Of a DNA stretch of 64,000 nucleotides, positions 11,561-23,115 are shown one piece after another. The translations under genes were made by a program, and so were the position numbers. The notes under the pieces are model-generated. The model had not been told where the DNA came from and did no database searches. It saw nothing but the letters and a program-made list of their open reading frames with translations. Origin of the DNA: Xenoacremonium recifei (taxonomy: Eukaryota > Ascomycota > Sordariomycetes > Hypocreales > Nectriaceae); the NCBI GenBank assembly GCA_012184525.1, contig WOFQ01000011.1, forward strand, positions 496,001 to 560,000, given 5' to 3'. Position 1 is the stretch's first letter, and every line of letters begins with the position of its first letter.

Positions 11561-11809
11561 TTTTGGGAGGAATTGGCTGTTAGAGATCTCCCTCTAAGCT
11601 GCCGCCGTGTAAGATGTGGACATGGTCTAGAATTCGTGATGCGGATCATGGTGTAGCAATTCTGCCGTCGAGAAAAAATGTCGGATATACATTAACGCCG
11701 ATCCGGGCCAATCATACCGCGCAATTCGACTTCAAGCTCATGAAATTCTTAGCTCGGGCCATTCCTCGAATCTCACTGAACGACAACTTCCACATTGCCG
11801 CCATCCAGG
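11561..11809. promoter_or_regulatory. short divergent promoter between two mitochondrial-protein genes
   Basis: Only 249 bases separate the start codons of the unknown mitochondrial protein (minus) and bL19m (plus), so both promoters must lie within or overlap this interval. I see no canonical TATA box. Confidence 0.55.
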
Positions 11810-12545
11810 ATGAACGTCGCCAGCGTCGGACGGCCAGTCGGCTGTCTAAAGGCGGCTTTGAGGAGGACGAGATTTCAGCGGGAGGTCCGACGGTGTCTCT
11901 CTTCAGCGGCAGCCCCAGCTGCCAACCCCTCGACGCCCAAGTTTGGCAACGTCTTTAGCGGACGCCAGCGTATGTTCCGGCCTCATTACCGGTCCAATTC
12001 GACCATATTCTAACATATTCGGTGCAGGCCTCGACAAGGAGAAGGTCAGCAAGTTCGAAGTCTACCCGCAGGTTCCCTCGATCCGCACCACCCACCCCGA
12101 TCCGATGCCCGCCCTCCTCGCCAAGCAGCTCGCACGCCTCGACCCAACCGGCGCACGCACACGACTGTTCTCGCGCGAGCACGCCGACTGCGCCAAGGTG
12201 GGCGACGTACTGATGGTGACGACCAAGACGGGCGAGCCGTTCGCGGGGGCCTTCATCCAGATCCGGCGCCGCGGCGCCGACACGGCGATCCTGCTGCGTG
12301 GGCAGATGATGAAGGTGGGCGTGGAGATGTGGTTCAAGGTGTATAGCCCGACGGTCACGGGTATTGATATCATCTGGAGACGGCCGAAGCGCGCGAGGAG
12401 GGCAAGATTGACGTACATGCGCAAGCCGAAGCACGATATGGGCAGCGTGGATCAGTTGGTGTTTGCGTGGAAGAAGGAGCGGTATTCGCTGCGGTCGAAG
12501 GTGAAGCAGACTGTTCCCAAGAAGACGCCGACGACGTCGAAATAG
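11810..12545 (+). CDS. IMG1: mitochondrial large-subunit ribosomal protein bL19m
   Basis: Two exons: 11810-11969 and 12028-12545 (intron GTATGT...GCAG), 225 aa. Residues 1-~45 (MNVASVGRPVGCLKAALRRTRFQREVRRCLSS...) are Arg-rich and act plausibly as a presequence. The bL19 core follows: VGDVLMVTTKTGEPFAGAFIQIRRRGADTAILLR, then GVEMWFKVYSPTVTGIDIIWR and the basic KRARRARLTYMR, matching the bacterial L19 pattern with a typical fungal C-terminal extension (KPKHDMGSVDQLV..KKTPTTSK). bL19 sits at the subunit interface of the large ribosomal subunit. The start at the ATG 11810 was chosen because the frame upstream has only a TTG and because the intron joins R-LDKEKV cleanly. Fungal mitochondrial copies correspond to yeast Img1. 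Confidence 0.93.
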
Positions 12546-14429
12546 AGGATGTTGTTGGACTGGGAGAGAGATATATGTATGATATTGGGTGTATAAAGGT
12601 CTGCATAGATGGACATGTACCAATGAATAACCAGCTTGTACCACGTGTGAGGATTTGAATTCCTGTTGCTCTTATATCTAGGCCTGTGATTGGAAAAAAA
12701 AAATGGTCATTGCTCTTTGGATATTCCTTTTCTAATATAAAAGTACCTCAGTATGGTTTAGCCCAGCCATGACATATACTGTCTTTTTGCGTGGTGTTTC
12801 TCTATGTTGATTGTTCAACTATAATGTTGCATGCAATTTTACTGTAGCCTTCCAGTCCTCAATACGTATTTGAACTATGTTTATGTGTATCGTGACCAAG
12901 CCCATTAGAGCAATACGGCACATAGACAGATCTGCGCCCTAGTAATTTAGTTGCGACTATTCCAGAGCATAGCCACCCGATTGGAAACATCAGACGGGAA
13001 TATCAGCTAACGTGCGCCAGATCTGCGACTGCCGATGAGGCGCATTTTAGTCTGCAACGCGATGAAACATGGCCCCCGGAGAATTTACAGGATGCATTCC
13101 TCAGATCTCGCCATGAATGTGTAGGGTAGATCATGAGGGTCGCAAGGACGGATGGATCATGCATGATGTGCGTAGATCCTGGGGCAGGGTTTGCATGAAA
13201 CGGATGAACCCTCTGAGGCGTCAACTAGGTATATAAATATCACACAACTTTATGCGTGTTGATTGTGAGGCTGGACGCGAAACGGTTATTGAACGAGTTT
13301 AATGAGGTTGCTCGAGCTGACGCTGTGGTAGGTGGACCGACAATCTGGCATAAGCCTTTGATGCAGGGACTGGTGACAATGCCGTGCGACTTATGAATCC
13401 GGAGTCCAGAAACAGGGGCTGTGAACCTGGCATGAGACCTCGTGGAGAGATGTTGAAGGTATCCAGCCCACTCGGATGGCGTTTCAAGAGAGTCTCTAAG
13501 TGAATCGGACGATGCAATCATAATGCTGTCCAAGAGACTTATTAAAAGAACAAGACAACCACACCCGCGCAGAAAAGCATGACGAGTCTTATACGGCCCT
13601 CATCTCGCGACCCTTGGAGTTGACGTTGCTTCCCCCCAGCACCGAGATTGCTTTTCCCGTCCAGCAGCCACTCACCCGCCAAGCCGCTATCGATAGCGGA
13701 CCCCCCAGCGGAGCCCCAGCACTAAAGCCCAAGCTCAGTGACGTCTGGCCACTGAGAGCGCCTGAAATGGCCGCCGTCGGGGATCCTTTCCAGGGGAGTT
13801 GCAGGCGGCGTCCGCTGGAGCTGCGGCAGCCCGGCAACGTGGGCATCCCCGATTTTTGTTTACTGACGAGCCTGGGCGCTGCGAATACGGGGAAGGGCGA
13901 CGAGCAGGCCCCTGGTTCTGGTTCTGGTTGTAACATCTTCCACCCTTCCTCGCCATCATCATCGTCCGTGTCTGCCGCCTCCCGCAGCCGCGTTTCCTCC
14001 GTCTCGACAACTTCACTGCACTCCCCGGCGTCGTCTTTGTCCTCGATCCCGGCCTCGACCCCGCATTCCTCCTGCTGGAGCCCCGAGTCCGCATCCGCCT
14101 GCTCCTCAACACCACCATCGTCACCCTCGCCATCATCACCAGCGTCTTCCCCCCACGCGGCCTCCCAACGGGCCTCTTCCCCCTGTTCTTCTCCCTCTTC
14201 AGCAGCCGTCTCCCGCTGCAGACGCGACCGGGACCGGCTGCACGCTGCACGCCGCCAGCGCTCCTCCTCCAGCAGCTCCTCTCCTCCATTGGGCCTCGAT
14301 CACCAGCGACGAGACATCGCCAGACCTGGTTCTGCCCTCCGCCGCTTCCAGCGCCGTTCGTCGCCCTGCAGCAGCCCTGCCGATGCTCTCGCTGCTATCG
14401 AGCCCCCGCATGACCAAGGCTTGACGAGG
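12546..14429. other. long intergenic / possible alpha-actinin N-terminal extension
   Basis: From 12546 to about 13000 the DNA is AT-rich with no evident gene. From about 13611 a frame stays open into the alpha-actinin first exon; it is Ser/Pro-rich low-complexity sequence with an in-frame ATG at 13767. Whether 13767-14429 is translated cannot be decided from sequence alone. Antisense frames at 13589-14289 are compositional. Confidence 0.5.
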
Positions 14430-16587
14430 ATGGCCTTTGCTGAGCAGCAGCGCTGGATCACCGTCCAGCAAAAGACCTTTACAAAATGGTAATGCCATGC
14501 CCCCCCCGCTTAACGACTTGCTTGCGGTTATAAGACAACGAAAGGAGGCTTACAATCTGGAACGTAGGCTCAACACTAAAATTGAGGCGAGAGACCTCGA
14601 GGTCAAAGACCTTGTTGCAGATCTAAGTGACGGTGTAAGTCAACAAAGAACCGTCTCTCATGACAACACCGAAATGCTGAAATCCTATGTGTCCAGGTCA
14701 TGCTAATCCACCTTCTCGAATGCCTTTCCCACGAATCCCTCGGCCGCTATGCCTCCAAACCGAAGCTACGCGTACAAAAGTTCGAAAACGCCAACCTAGC
14801 CCTCGACTTCATCAAATCACGAGGCATCCAGATGACCAACATTGGTGCTGAGGATGTCGTCGACGGCAACCGCAAGATCGTCCTCGGCCTCATCTGGACG
14901 TTGATTCTGCGCTTCACCATCAGTGACATCAACGAGGAGGGCATGTCAGCCAAAGAGGGCCTGCTGCTCTGGTGCCAGCGCAAGACGGCCTGCTACGACG
15001 AGGTTGAGGTTCGTGATTTCAGCGGCTCCTGGAACGACGGTCTCGCTTTCTGTGCCCTGCTCGACATCCATCGGCCGGACCTCATCGACTACGACGCCCT
15101 CGACAAGTCGGATCACCGCGGCAACATGCAGATGGCCTTCGACATTGCCCACAAGGAGATTGGCATCCCGAGGCTGTTGGATGTGGAGGATGTGTGCGAT
15201 GTGGCGAAGCCTGATGAGCGTAGTTTAATGACTTACATCGCCTACTGGTTCCACGCTTTCTCACAAATGGAGAAGGTCGAGAATGCTGGACGCCGTGTTG
15301 AGAAGTTCGTCAACAACATGCAGGGCGCCTGGGAGATGCAGAGCGCCTACGAGCGGCGGATGCGGGCTCTACTCAAGGCTATCCAAGAGCAGATTGAGCA
15401 ATGGCAGCAGTCTCGCTTCGAGGGCACTTACACCGATGCCAAGGCCCAGGCCAACAGCTTCTCGGCCTACAAAAGGGGCAAGAAGAGGGAATGGGTTGCA
15501 GAAAAGAGCGACTTGGCTACGTTGCTAGGGAACATCAAAACGAAGTTGGGGACGTATCGACTACGGCCGTACGATCCGCCGGCGGACTTGAGCCTGGACG
15601 TCTTGGAGAGTAACTGGCACAATCTCTCCCAAGCAGAGATGACGAGGGCGCAGCTAATAAACGAGACCATCCGAGAGTGAGTACTATTCGGCAAGATGAA
15701 CCAGGAAACGCTTACTGACTGCTTGCTACAGCATAAAAAATGCCCTCCGCAAGTCCTTCGCCGACAAGGCCAACGACTTCGCCATGGCTCTCAACACGAT
15801 GCAATTAGCGATTTCAGGGCTGGACGGCGATGTCGAGGACCAGCTACACCATGTGCGGAAGCTTAGCGACAATCTCTCACCCCTGGACCGATATCTCGAG
15901 ACCATCGCCTCAGTAGACGAAAAGTGTCAAGAGGCCAACATCGAGGAGAACGACTTCACGACCTACACCTACGACGAGTTGGTGTACGAGCTGGGCCTGG
16001 TTAAGACGTCGGTGCAGAAGAAGCTGGCCTTTTTGGAGAACCAGATGGTGGCGCGTAACATGACTAACCTGACGCCCATTCAGCTCGAGGAGTTTGAGAG
16101 CGTGTTCCGCCACTTCGACCGCGACGATACCAATTGTCTGCAGGAGCTCGAGTTCAGCGCCGCGCTGGCCTCGCTGGGACTCGTCTTCTCCGAGGACGAG
16201 ATGCACGACTACTTCCTGGAGACGTCCAGCGGGCGCGACTATGTGACGTTTGAGCAGTTCATCCGCTTCATGGTGGACGTGACCGAGGACCAGAACACGG
16301 CCGAGCAAGTGTTCCAGTCGTTCCGCGAGGTGGCCGACGGCAAGCCGTACGTGACGGAGATGGACCTGCGGCATAGCTTGGTGCCCGACGAGGTGATTGA
16401 CCAGCTGGTCGAAATGATGCCGGCGCACAAGGGGCCCGATATGTCGGAGGACCGAGGGCTGCCGCAGTACGACTACATCTCCTTCATGGAAAAGCTCATC
16501 AGCGATGAGCAACGTGGTCAACAGGACGAGCCCGCCGACGTTCTGCAGGACAGGACGAACGCGGCCGTCCATACCAACGGGAGCTGA
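14430..16587 (+). CDS. acnA: alpha-actinin, actin cross-linking protein
   Basis: Four exons: 14430-14488, 14568-14634, 14697-15676 and 15732-16587; 653 aa from the chosen start. It cross-links actin filaments, in fungi at the cytokinetic ring. Two calponin-homology domains come first: CH1 opens QQRWITVQQKTFTKWLNTKI, crosses two introns and contains LIHLLECLSHESLGRY; CH2 has GLLLWCQRKTACYDEVEVRDFSGSWNDGLAFCALLDIHRPDLIDYD. A helical rod follows (~residues 250-470), shorter than the four-repeat animal rod. Near residue 495 comes the EF-hand region, starting TPIQLEEFESVFRHFDRDDTNCLQELEF. The second EF hand appears degenerate. The start is uncertain: an in-frame ATG at 13767 would add a 221-residue Ser-rich extension. 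I chose 14430 because homology begins there. Confidence 0.9.
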
Positions 16588-17982
16588 TGAGTTGAGAGAG
16601 CCGAGTTGAAAGCTGGCGGCCGCCTGAACTATTCAGGGACTGGCTGTGCTCTCTCTCCGATGACTCGAATAAATTGGTGTCGAGGATAGAGACGATAACG
16701 GGTAGGAAGTCTCGAAGCGAGTATCTATAAAAAACTGTCATCTAGGAGAGGCTTGCGCTGGATATCGATTCTGTTCACCTCTTCTGGACAGAATCGACGA
16801 TGATGTCGACACGGAGGAGAGGAAGACAATCATCCCTGTCACCAGTGTTTCTCCACAATCGTTAGTGCATCATTCGGTGTTGGTGGTCTGGCGGGGAGGC
16901 CTTTGGCAATGGATATATCCTTTTTTGAATTATACCAGAGAGAGGAGGGGGGGTGTGTCCGAATTGATAGCCCACTGTATGTATCCAAGAATGGGGGAAG
17001 GATGGGGTTAGGGGAAGGAAAACAAGGGCCGGGAAAACCTTGCTCAAGCCCTACCAGGTTGCTCTTCCACATGGTAGCTTATTAGTTTCTAATTGATTGA
17101 CGCTTCGGCAGACAAATGCCGTTGAAGGTGTTGTACCGCTACTACGTAGTCGACCGACTTACATATATCCACGGAGTTGATGCTGACACATGCAGTAGGC
17201 CGCCGGGGGTGGATGGAGTCGCAGATCTGACGAGAGCAAGGGGGTCCGGAGGAGTTGTCGCGCGGGTATTGGGCTGGATCGAGCAAGTCAGCCGGAGCCG
17301 CTGTCATGACTCGGAGTGACTCGCGCGTGCGGGTGATCTCTGAGCGAGTGTTGAGTCCTGATATTGCGTTCTGACACGGACCAGCCTCGGAGACCGTCCC
17401 AGCAACCCAGATGACACCGTAAGCGAATGCGATACCATGTTGGATCTCACAGCCCCCCCGGACCTTTCCCAAGGCAGTATAATTGACAGGTGGGAGGTTG
17501 GGCCGGGCTGCCGCAGAAACTTGCAGGGCTCTCGGAGGTCTAACCCCGAAGGGGAGCTCACTACGGAGTAAACTCCTGCAGACTTCCGTTGGAGCAGGCC
17601 TTACATAAGTTCCGAAAATGAGACGAAGGATGGGACGTCAGAACTCAGAAGGATAGGCGAGGAGTCTGGAAGCCAACTTACAGGCGGGGGGATTTGGTGG
17701 TGTGGTGTGGTTGAGACCTAAGCGGCGCCCGTCCAAGACCCCGTCTAGGACGGATGGATGGCCGCCGTTGCTCCGTCCATAACGGGCTTTCGGCGAATCG
17801 AACGCGACGCCGAGTCGGGACGGCAAATCCGGCGGCCCCACCGTCATCATGGCCCTCAAAAAAGACGGAAGCTCGAGGATCGGGGTGACTTCAGACGAGT
17901 CTTTCTCCTTCGTTTCTCAGCGATCGACCCCCTCCCTCCCTGGCTGGACTGGACTGGACTGGACTGGACACGAGACACGATC
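16588..17982. other. intergenic, alpha-actinin 3' flank / D2HGDH promoter
   Basis: About 1.4 kb without a convincing gene. A TATA-like TATCTATAAAAA lies near 16723. One TACGGAGTA nonamer is at 17562-17570. The 5' end of the dehydrogenase promoter is GC-rich and ends in a GGACT pentamer repeat. Frames at 17089-17561 (minus) are overlapping and unconserved to my eye. Confidence 0.55.
17946..17968. repeat. pentanucleotide microsatellite (GGACT)n
   Basis: Four perfect GGACT units and a partial fifth end 15 bases before the chosen ATG of the D-2-hydroxyglutarate dehydrogenase gene, so they probably lie in its 5' UTR. The upstream frame is open through the repeat and would read as a WTGLD repeat if translated. 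Confidence 0.8.
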
Positions 17983-19810
17983 ATGGCGCCCCCCTCGCGG
18001 TTAATGCAAACCCTGCGCCTGCGCGCGTCTTCTAGGCGACCCGGCCCTGGCGCCTGTCGCAATGGCCTGCTCGCGGCCGCTCCCTTTGCCGCCGCACGGA
18101 GAACTGGCGCCGACTCCCGATGCTTTGCGACCTCAACGCCGCGGCTGCTGGCGCCTTCGCTGCCGCGGGCTGCCGCCAAGTTGACGTCGCAGACGTATCC
18201 GTCGCTGCAGCGCGATGAGCGCTTCGCCAAGGTGACCGACGAGCACGTGGCCTACTTCCGCGAACTGCTGGGCTCGCCGTCGGCCATTGTGGACGGCGTG
18301 ACGGCCGACGCCGCTGATGACCTGGAGCCCTTCAACGAGGACTGGATGCACAAGTACAAGGGCCAGAGCCGGCTCGTCCTCAAGCCGGCGTCGACTGAGC
18401 AGGTCAGCCAGATCCTGCGGTACTGCAACGAGCACAAACTCGCCGTTGTCCCTCAGGGCGGCAACACAGGACTGGTCGGCGGTTCTATTCCCGTCTTCGA
18501 CGAGATTGTCATCAGCATGGCCCGCATGAACCAGATACACTCCTTCGACGAGGTCAGCGGCTCGCTGGTCATTGACGCGGGCTGTATTCTCGAGGTGGTC
18601 GACCAGTACCTTGCCCAAAGGGGATATATCTTTCCGCTCGACTTAGGCGCCAAGGGGTCCTGCCACGTCGGGGGAAACCTGGCAACCAACGCCGGTGGCC
18701 TGCGACTCTTGCGGTACGGCAGCCTTCATGGCACCGTCTTGGGCATCGAGGCTGTGCTGCCAGATGGCACTATCATGAACGACCTCTGCCGTCTGCGCAA
18801 GAATAACACCGGATATGACCTCAAGCAGCTCTTCATTGGCGCCGAGGGCACGCTGGGCATCATCACCAAGGTCTCCATCCAGTGCCCCCAGCGGTCCCCG
18901 GCCGTCAACGTCGCACTGTTCGGTTTGGAATCGTATGAGAAGGCGCAGCTTGCCTTCCGCGAGGCCAAGAAGCAGCTGTCGGAGATCCTATCTGCCTTCG
19001 AGCTCATGGATGGCAAGAGTCAGCAAATAGTAACCATGGTGAAGAAGCAGGATCATCCCTTGGAGGGAGAGTACCCGTTCTACTGTCTCATCGAAACGAG
19101 TGGTTCTAACGGTGAGCACGACTATGCCAAGTTGGAGGCCTTCCTGGAGGATGTCATGACCAGGGAGGTTGTGGTTGATGGTGTCCTGGCCCAGGACGAG
19201 ACGCAGTTCAAGGCTATCTGGGGATGGCGAGAGGGCATCACCGAGTGTCTCGGACACTGGGGCGGCACCTATAAGTACGATCTCTCGATTCCGCTGGACG
19301 AGATGTATAGCTTGGTCGAGCAGACCAAGGCCCGGATGGAAGAGGCAGGCCTTCTTGGCGACACCGATGACCATCCCGTCGTTACCGTGCTTGGATACGG
19401 CCATATGGGTGACTCCAACCTGCATCTGAACATACCAGTGCGTCGCTATGATCCTGCGGTTGAGAAGGTCCTTGAGCCGTGGGTGTATGAGTGGATACAG
19501 AAGCGCAGCGGCAGTATCAGCGCCGAGCATGGGCTCGGAATTGCGAAAAAGAACTACATCGGGTACAGCCGTGACGACACCAGCCTGGCACTGATGAAGC
19601 AGATCAAGAATCTTTGGGACCCGGTAAGTCGCGACCCCCCTCCTCCACTATTTTACCAAAGTGCCTTTTGCTAGATCTCGTCCCTGAGTCCTGAACCAGG
19701 GTCGAGAGCCGCAGAGCCGCAGGGAGCCATCCTTCCCTTCTGCCTTTCGATCATTGTGGCTGACATGCAGTACCTAGAATGGCATCATGAATCCGTACAA
19801 ATACATCTGA
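17983..19810 (+). CDS. DLD2: D-2-hydroxyglutarate / D-lactate dehydrogenase, FAD-linked, mitochondrial
   Basis: Two exons: 17983-19623 and a short terminal exon 19778-19810 (intron GTAAGT...CTAG), 557 aa. The N-terminus (MAPPSRLMQTLRLRASSRRPG) is Arg-rich with no acidic residues to ~residue 40, a mitochondrial presequence. A PCMH-type FAD domain spans roughly 120-300, with VVPQGGNTGLVGGSIPV, DLGAKGSCHVGGNLATNAGG and GAEGTLGIITK. The C-terminal cap has GYGHMGDSNLHLN and the late SAEHGLGIAKK, hallmarks of the D2HGDH/DLD2 group. The last exon supplies NGIMNPYKYI, the normal family C-terminus; without it the frame runs into non-homologous SRDPPPP. It oxidises D-2-hydroxyglutarate or D-lactate, passing electrons to an acceptor. 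DLD2/D2HGDH fits better than cytochrome c-dependent DLD1, but substrate is inferred. Confidence 0.93.
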
Positions 19811-20883
19811 TACTTCCGAGAACTGCTATATCTTGCTGCGAGGCTGGCGTCTTTGTGGAACCCCCTCCCGTACATTAGCATCGGCTCAGAATAGCCTGCA
19901 CCATGTACTAGAATATTATCTACACGTAGCTGTTAATAAAAGTCTTTTCAAGCCGATTTGATTTCGCACCAGTGGCATACGTACGCCCGTTAGACGCCTG
20001 TGTTAGAGAGCTCTCTGAAACCCACCTAGTTGCCATGGAATTGGGAAGGAATAGCGCTAAGTGGTCGGTTTGCTCGTTTGCCCGGGTTGGATTCGTAGGG
20101 GGATAGTCACCCTGTTCGTTGATGGGAGTTGTGGGCCTTGGGCTAAACGTCCATAGATGGCATAGAGGGCCGGGACTGGATTGCATTTGCCTTATGAGGT
20201 GCTAGCACCGACGTGCTCCGCGCCGTCTTCTCCCCGGGCATCCATCGCCGTTGTGTGGCCTCCAGCTTGTCTTCAGCTGGCCCGGCTTGGCAGCCAACCA
20301 GCTCCCTGTCAGCCCTACGGCAGCCGGCTCTCCACTGCAGCACGATGTTAGTGACGCAGCCCGCAGAAAGTTGCACCCACCATGTGCCAGCCCCAGGCCC
20401 TCCCGTGGTCTGAGATCAGGTCAAAGTCCCTATACGAGAAAGAGTAAGGTGCCAGAAGCCAGGCGTCAACCATTAATATCCCCCCTGGTCTGCACGCCCC
20501 ATGGTGGGGGTGTAAGCAGCCGGAGTCTCCCAGTAGACAGCTCTGGGGATGGCCGGCTCCCTTCATTCGTTGTGAGGGTAGCCCTCATGGACACACACCA
20601 GACACGCAGTAGTAGCAGGGGAGTAGCCATGAGGAGCGATGGCCCTGCGTCCATTGACCCCTGATGACGACGGGGGGTGAGCGTGAGCGCGAGGCTTCAA
20701 AAAAGTGTCGATTCCTATCTTGTGGGGATGAAATCGTCTCCGGGATGCCTCTTGTGTGACCGGAGCCCTCGACTATTTATTATGAGTGGCATCGCAAACC
20801 GTGTCGGGGCATAACATTTCGTGTCTCCATCTCGCTTGAGGCATTCTGGCAGTCGGTCAACAAGTATTCGACTCTAAGACAAA
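19811..20883. other. intergenic, D2HGDH 3' flank / Zn2Cys6 regulator promoter
   Basis: About 1.07 kb without a recognisable gene. Frames at 20143-20664 occur on both strands and overlap. The 5' UTR of the regulator probably begins after about 20770, where the sequence becomes CT-rich. Confidence 0.55.
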
Positions 20884-22517
20884 ATGGTAGGCGTACCGGG
20901 CAAGTATAAGGGATGCGAGACGTGTAGACGGCGACGAGTCAAGGTACGTAATTCCGGGAGAGAGGCTCGATCTTGAGGTGTGGAAATCACTGACACGATG
21001 CTAGTGCACCAACGAGCGCCCATTCTGCCAGAAATGCATCTCCAGTGGCAGGGAGTGTGAAGGTTATGAGCGAGAGAGGGTCTTCATCACGGGCACTCCA
21101 GAGACCAAGGGCAGGGTGGCTTCACATCCCAAAAAGGCCGGTTCTTCATCCAAGAAGCAAAAAGCTTCCTCTTCAGAACCAAGTCCGAAACCTGTGCGCG
21201 TAAAGCAAGTCGAAAACCCCGAGCTGGTTCCGTTGCAACCGTTGACCTCGGCATGGGACGATCACACCGTAGTTTCCTGCAAGGGAATCGACTACTCCGT
21301 TCTCGTCACTGCCCTGCATACAAGGCTTCAGGCCGTCTTAAGCGAGGAGAGAGCTGAAGTTGACGCTGCGGGGTTGTACATCTCGATGCCTCCGTATGCA
21401 CCACCAGACCTGCAGCCCATGCCAATAAGCGACGACTTTAGCGTTCCAGCTCGATGTCTGGCTCGGCTACCCGGTCAGGATGAAGGAGACGATGCAGAGA
21501 GCTATTTCGTTTTCCTTTTCGAGGTTTGTCACCGACAAGTGGGGGGTTTGACCGCAATCAGGCTGATCAGTTTTGCAGCATCAAATGCCCATCTCTCCCT
21601 GGCAGGACGAGATCAGTATGGTGAGAGCGATGGGAGCAGCCCAATTTGCTTCTTTTCCAAATCACCATTATTTCGTGCGAGTATATCGGCCCGTGGCTGT
21701 AAGTGTGTTAGCCATTTAAGCTTGTTCTATGCTGACGGGATGACAGGCAAGCTTGGCGCTACTGAGTCGACAGGATACCTTTCTTTCCGCTCCGGAATGG
21801 ATTTTGACCCCATGGACGGAGCATCCAAAATCCCTGCTCGACTACCTTTTCGATTTGATCCTTCTGTTGCCTGCAATCTTCGCCCAGACCGACTACTTGA
21901 AGCCCATGGATGCAACTTTCAGCCGTCGAGGACGAGCCCAGGAACTTCTCCATTCCTGTCTCGCGCTTGAACATCGTTTCAACGTCTGGCTGCAGTCAGC
22001 AAGCCAAGGGACCCTGGATCAGCCCCTCGCTTACTGGGCCGAAGAGCTGACCAGCCCCGGAGGCCTCATACCATTCACCAACTCTTATACTTTCAAGGAT
22101 GGCATCACAGGGCTGTCGTTCCTTTACTACTGGATGGCGCAAATCCTTTTCCATAGTTGCATCGAGACGCTGCATAGGATTATTTTTCAGCCTGTCATCG
22201 ATGCTTACCCAAATATGTGGCCGGATCTCCCACCTGACTTACAGATTGATGTGACAAACTACCAACACCAACGAGATTTTGCGGCAGAGATTTGTCGTGG
22301 GCTAGACTCGACACTCGATGGCACAGTCCAGCCCGATATGCTAGTCGCACCGATGACAGTGGCTTTGGAGTTTTATAGGGAAATCAACACCGCTTCTCAA
22401 GATGGGATGATGGAGATTCTGTGGCTGGACAACTTTAGGGCGCGCTTGATTCAGAAGGGACAACACATTGCTGATGTTTTGCAGAGACAGAACTGGATTG
22501 AAGTCATGAGGTTTTAA
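20884..22517 (+). CDS. Zn2Cys6 fungal transcription factor
   Basis: Four exons: 20884-20943, 21005-21523, 21579-21698 and 21747-22517, 489 aa; each junction closes in frame. A Zn2Cys6 binuclear cluster sits at the extreme N-terminus with ligands C11, C14, C21, C28, C31 and C38 (CETCRRRRVKC...CQKCISSGREC), followed by a basic Ser/Lys linker (residues ~60-90) likely containing the nuclear localisation signal. The remainder is a helical middle/C-terminal region of the Fungal_trans_2 (DUF3468) kind, including ISPWQDEISMVRAMGAAQFASFPNHHYF and FYREINTASQDG near the C-terminus. The first intron splits the cluster after Lys20, a common position in this family. It is a DNA-binding regulator of unknown target; no biosynthetic cluster lies beside it. 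The third exon (40 codons) rests on frame and composition. Confidence 0.88.
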
Positions 22518-23115
22518 GCGGAGTTTGGACGTTAAATTAAGCGCGTGACAGGCGATCTGTCTGGGGCAAGAGGTTTTAGAGGCTTTTGTTTGGAAGGAAC
22601 GATCGTTTGGGGAAGTCGCCGAAGACCTTTGCACGTAGACGGACCTTTGGTAGGGACTTCTGAACGTTGAACGAGTGAACGAAATATGGAGTATATTATC
22701 GGATGAATGCCGGAAGCTGGTACCAAGCCTTTCCATGAATGGGCTTTTTTAGGATTTCTAGAGCGTGGTTTATCAAATTGACAGTCTTGAATGAATTTCG
22801 ATTAAAACGTTCATCGCTGTTCATCTGAGTGAGACGGTTGGTGGGTATTACAGTGCCTCAGACAGTGCAAAGACTGTAAGCCGCGATAACGATTATCCGT
22901 GGTGGAGCTGACCGCCCGCCAGCGGGAGCTCCAGCTTCAGCCTTCCACAGGCACAGGCAAGGTAGGCTGCCGCTCTGACGAAGCTCCCAGTCCACTAAGC
23001 ATATTGAACTGTCCTCCTCCGAGCACGACAACGGAATCAACCAACCTCCCTCATTCTCTGTGCTCAGCCAGTCTTTCTCTCGAGCCCCGATCTTTCCGGT
23101 TTTTACAATAACATC
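22518..23115. other. intergenic, regulator 3' flank / PRE6 promoter
   Basis: About 600 bases with no evident gene. Antisense frames at 22341-22736 partly overlap the regulator and are rejected. A TATGGAGTATATT near 22685 is a one-base variant of the recurrent nonamer. Confidence 0.55.

Noticed and set aside
15910..16572. 220-codon minus-strand frame
   Set aside because: It is antisense to the alpha-actinin EF-hand exon; its Leu/His/Val-rich composition is a reverse-complement artefact.
17758..17982. N-terminal extension of the D2HGDH frame
   Set aside because: It contains a GGACT repeat read as WTGLD and lacks presequence features, whereas the ATG at 17983 begins a good mitochondrial presequence.
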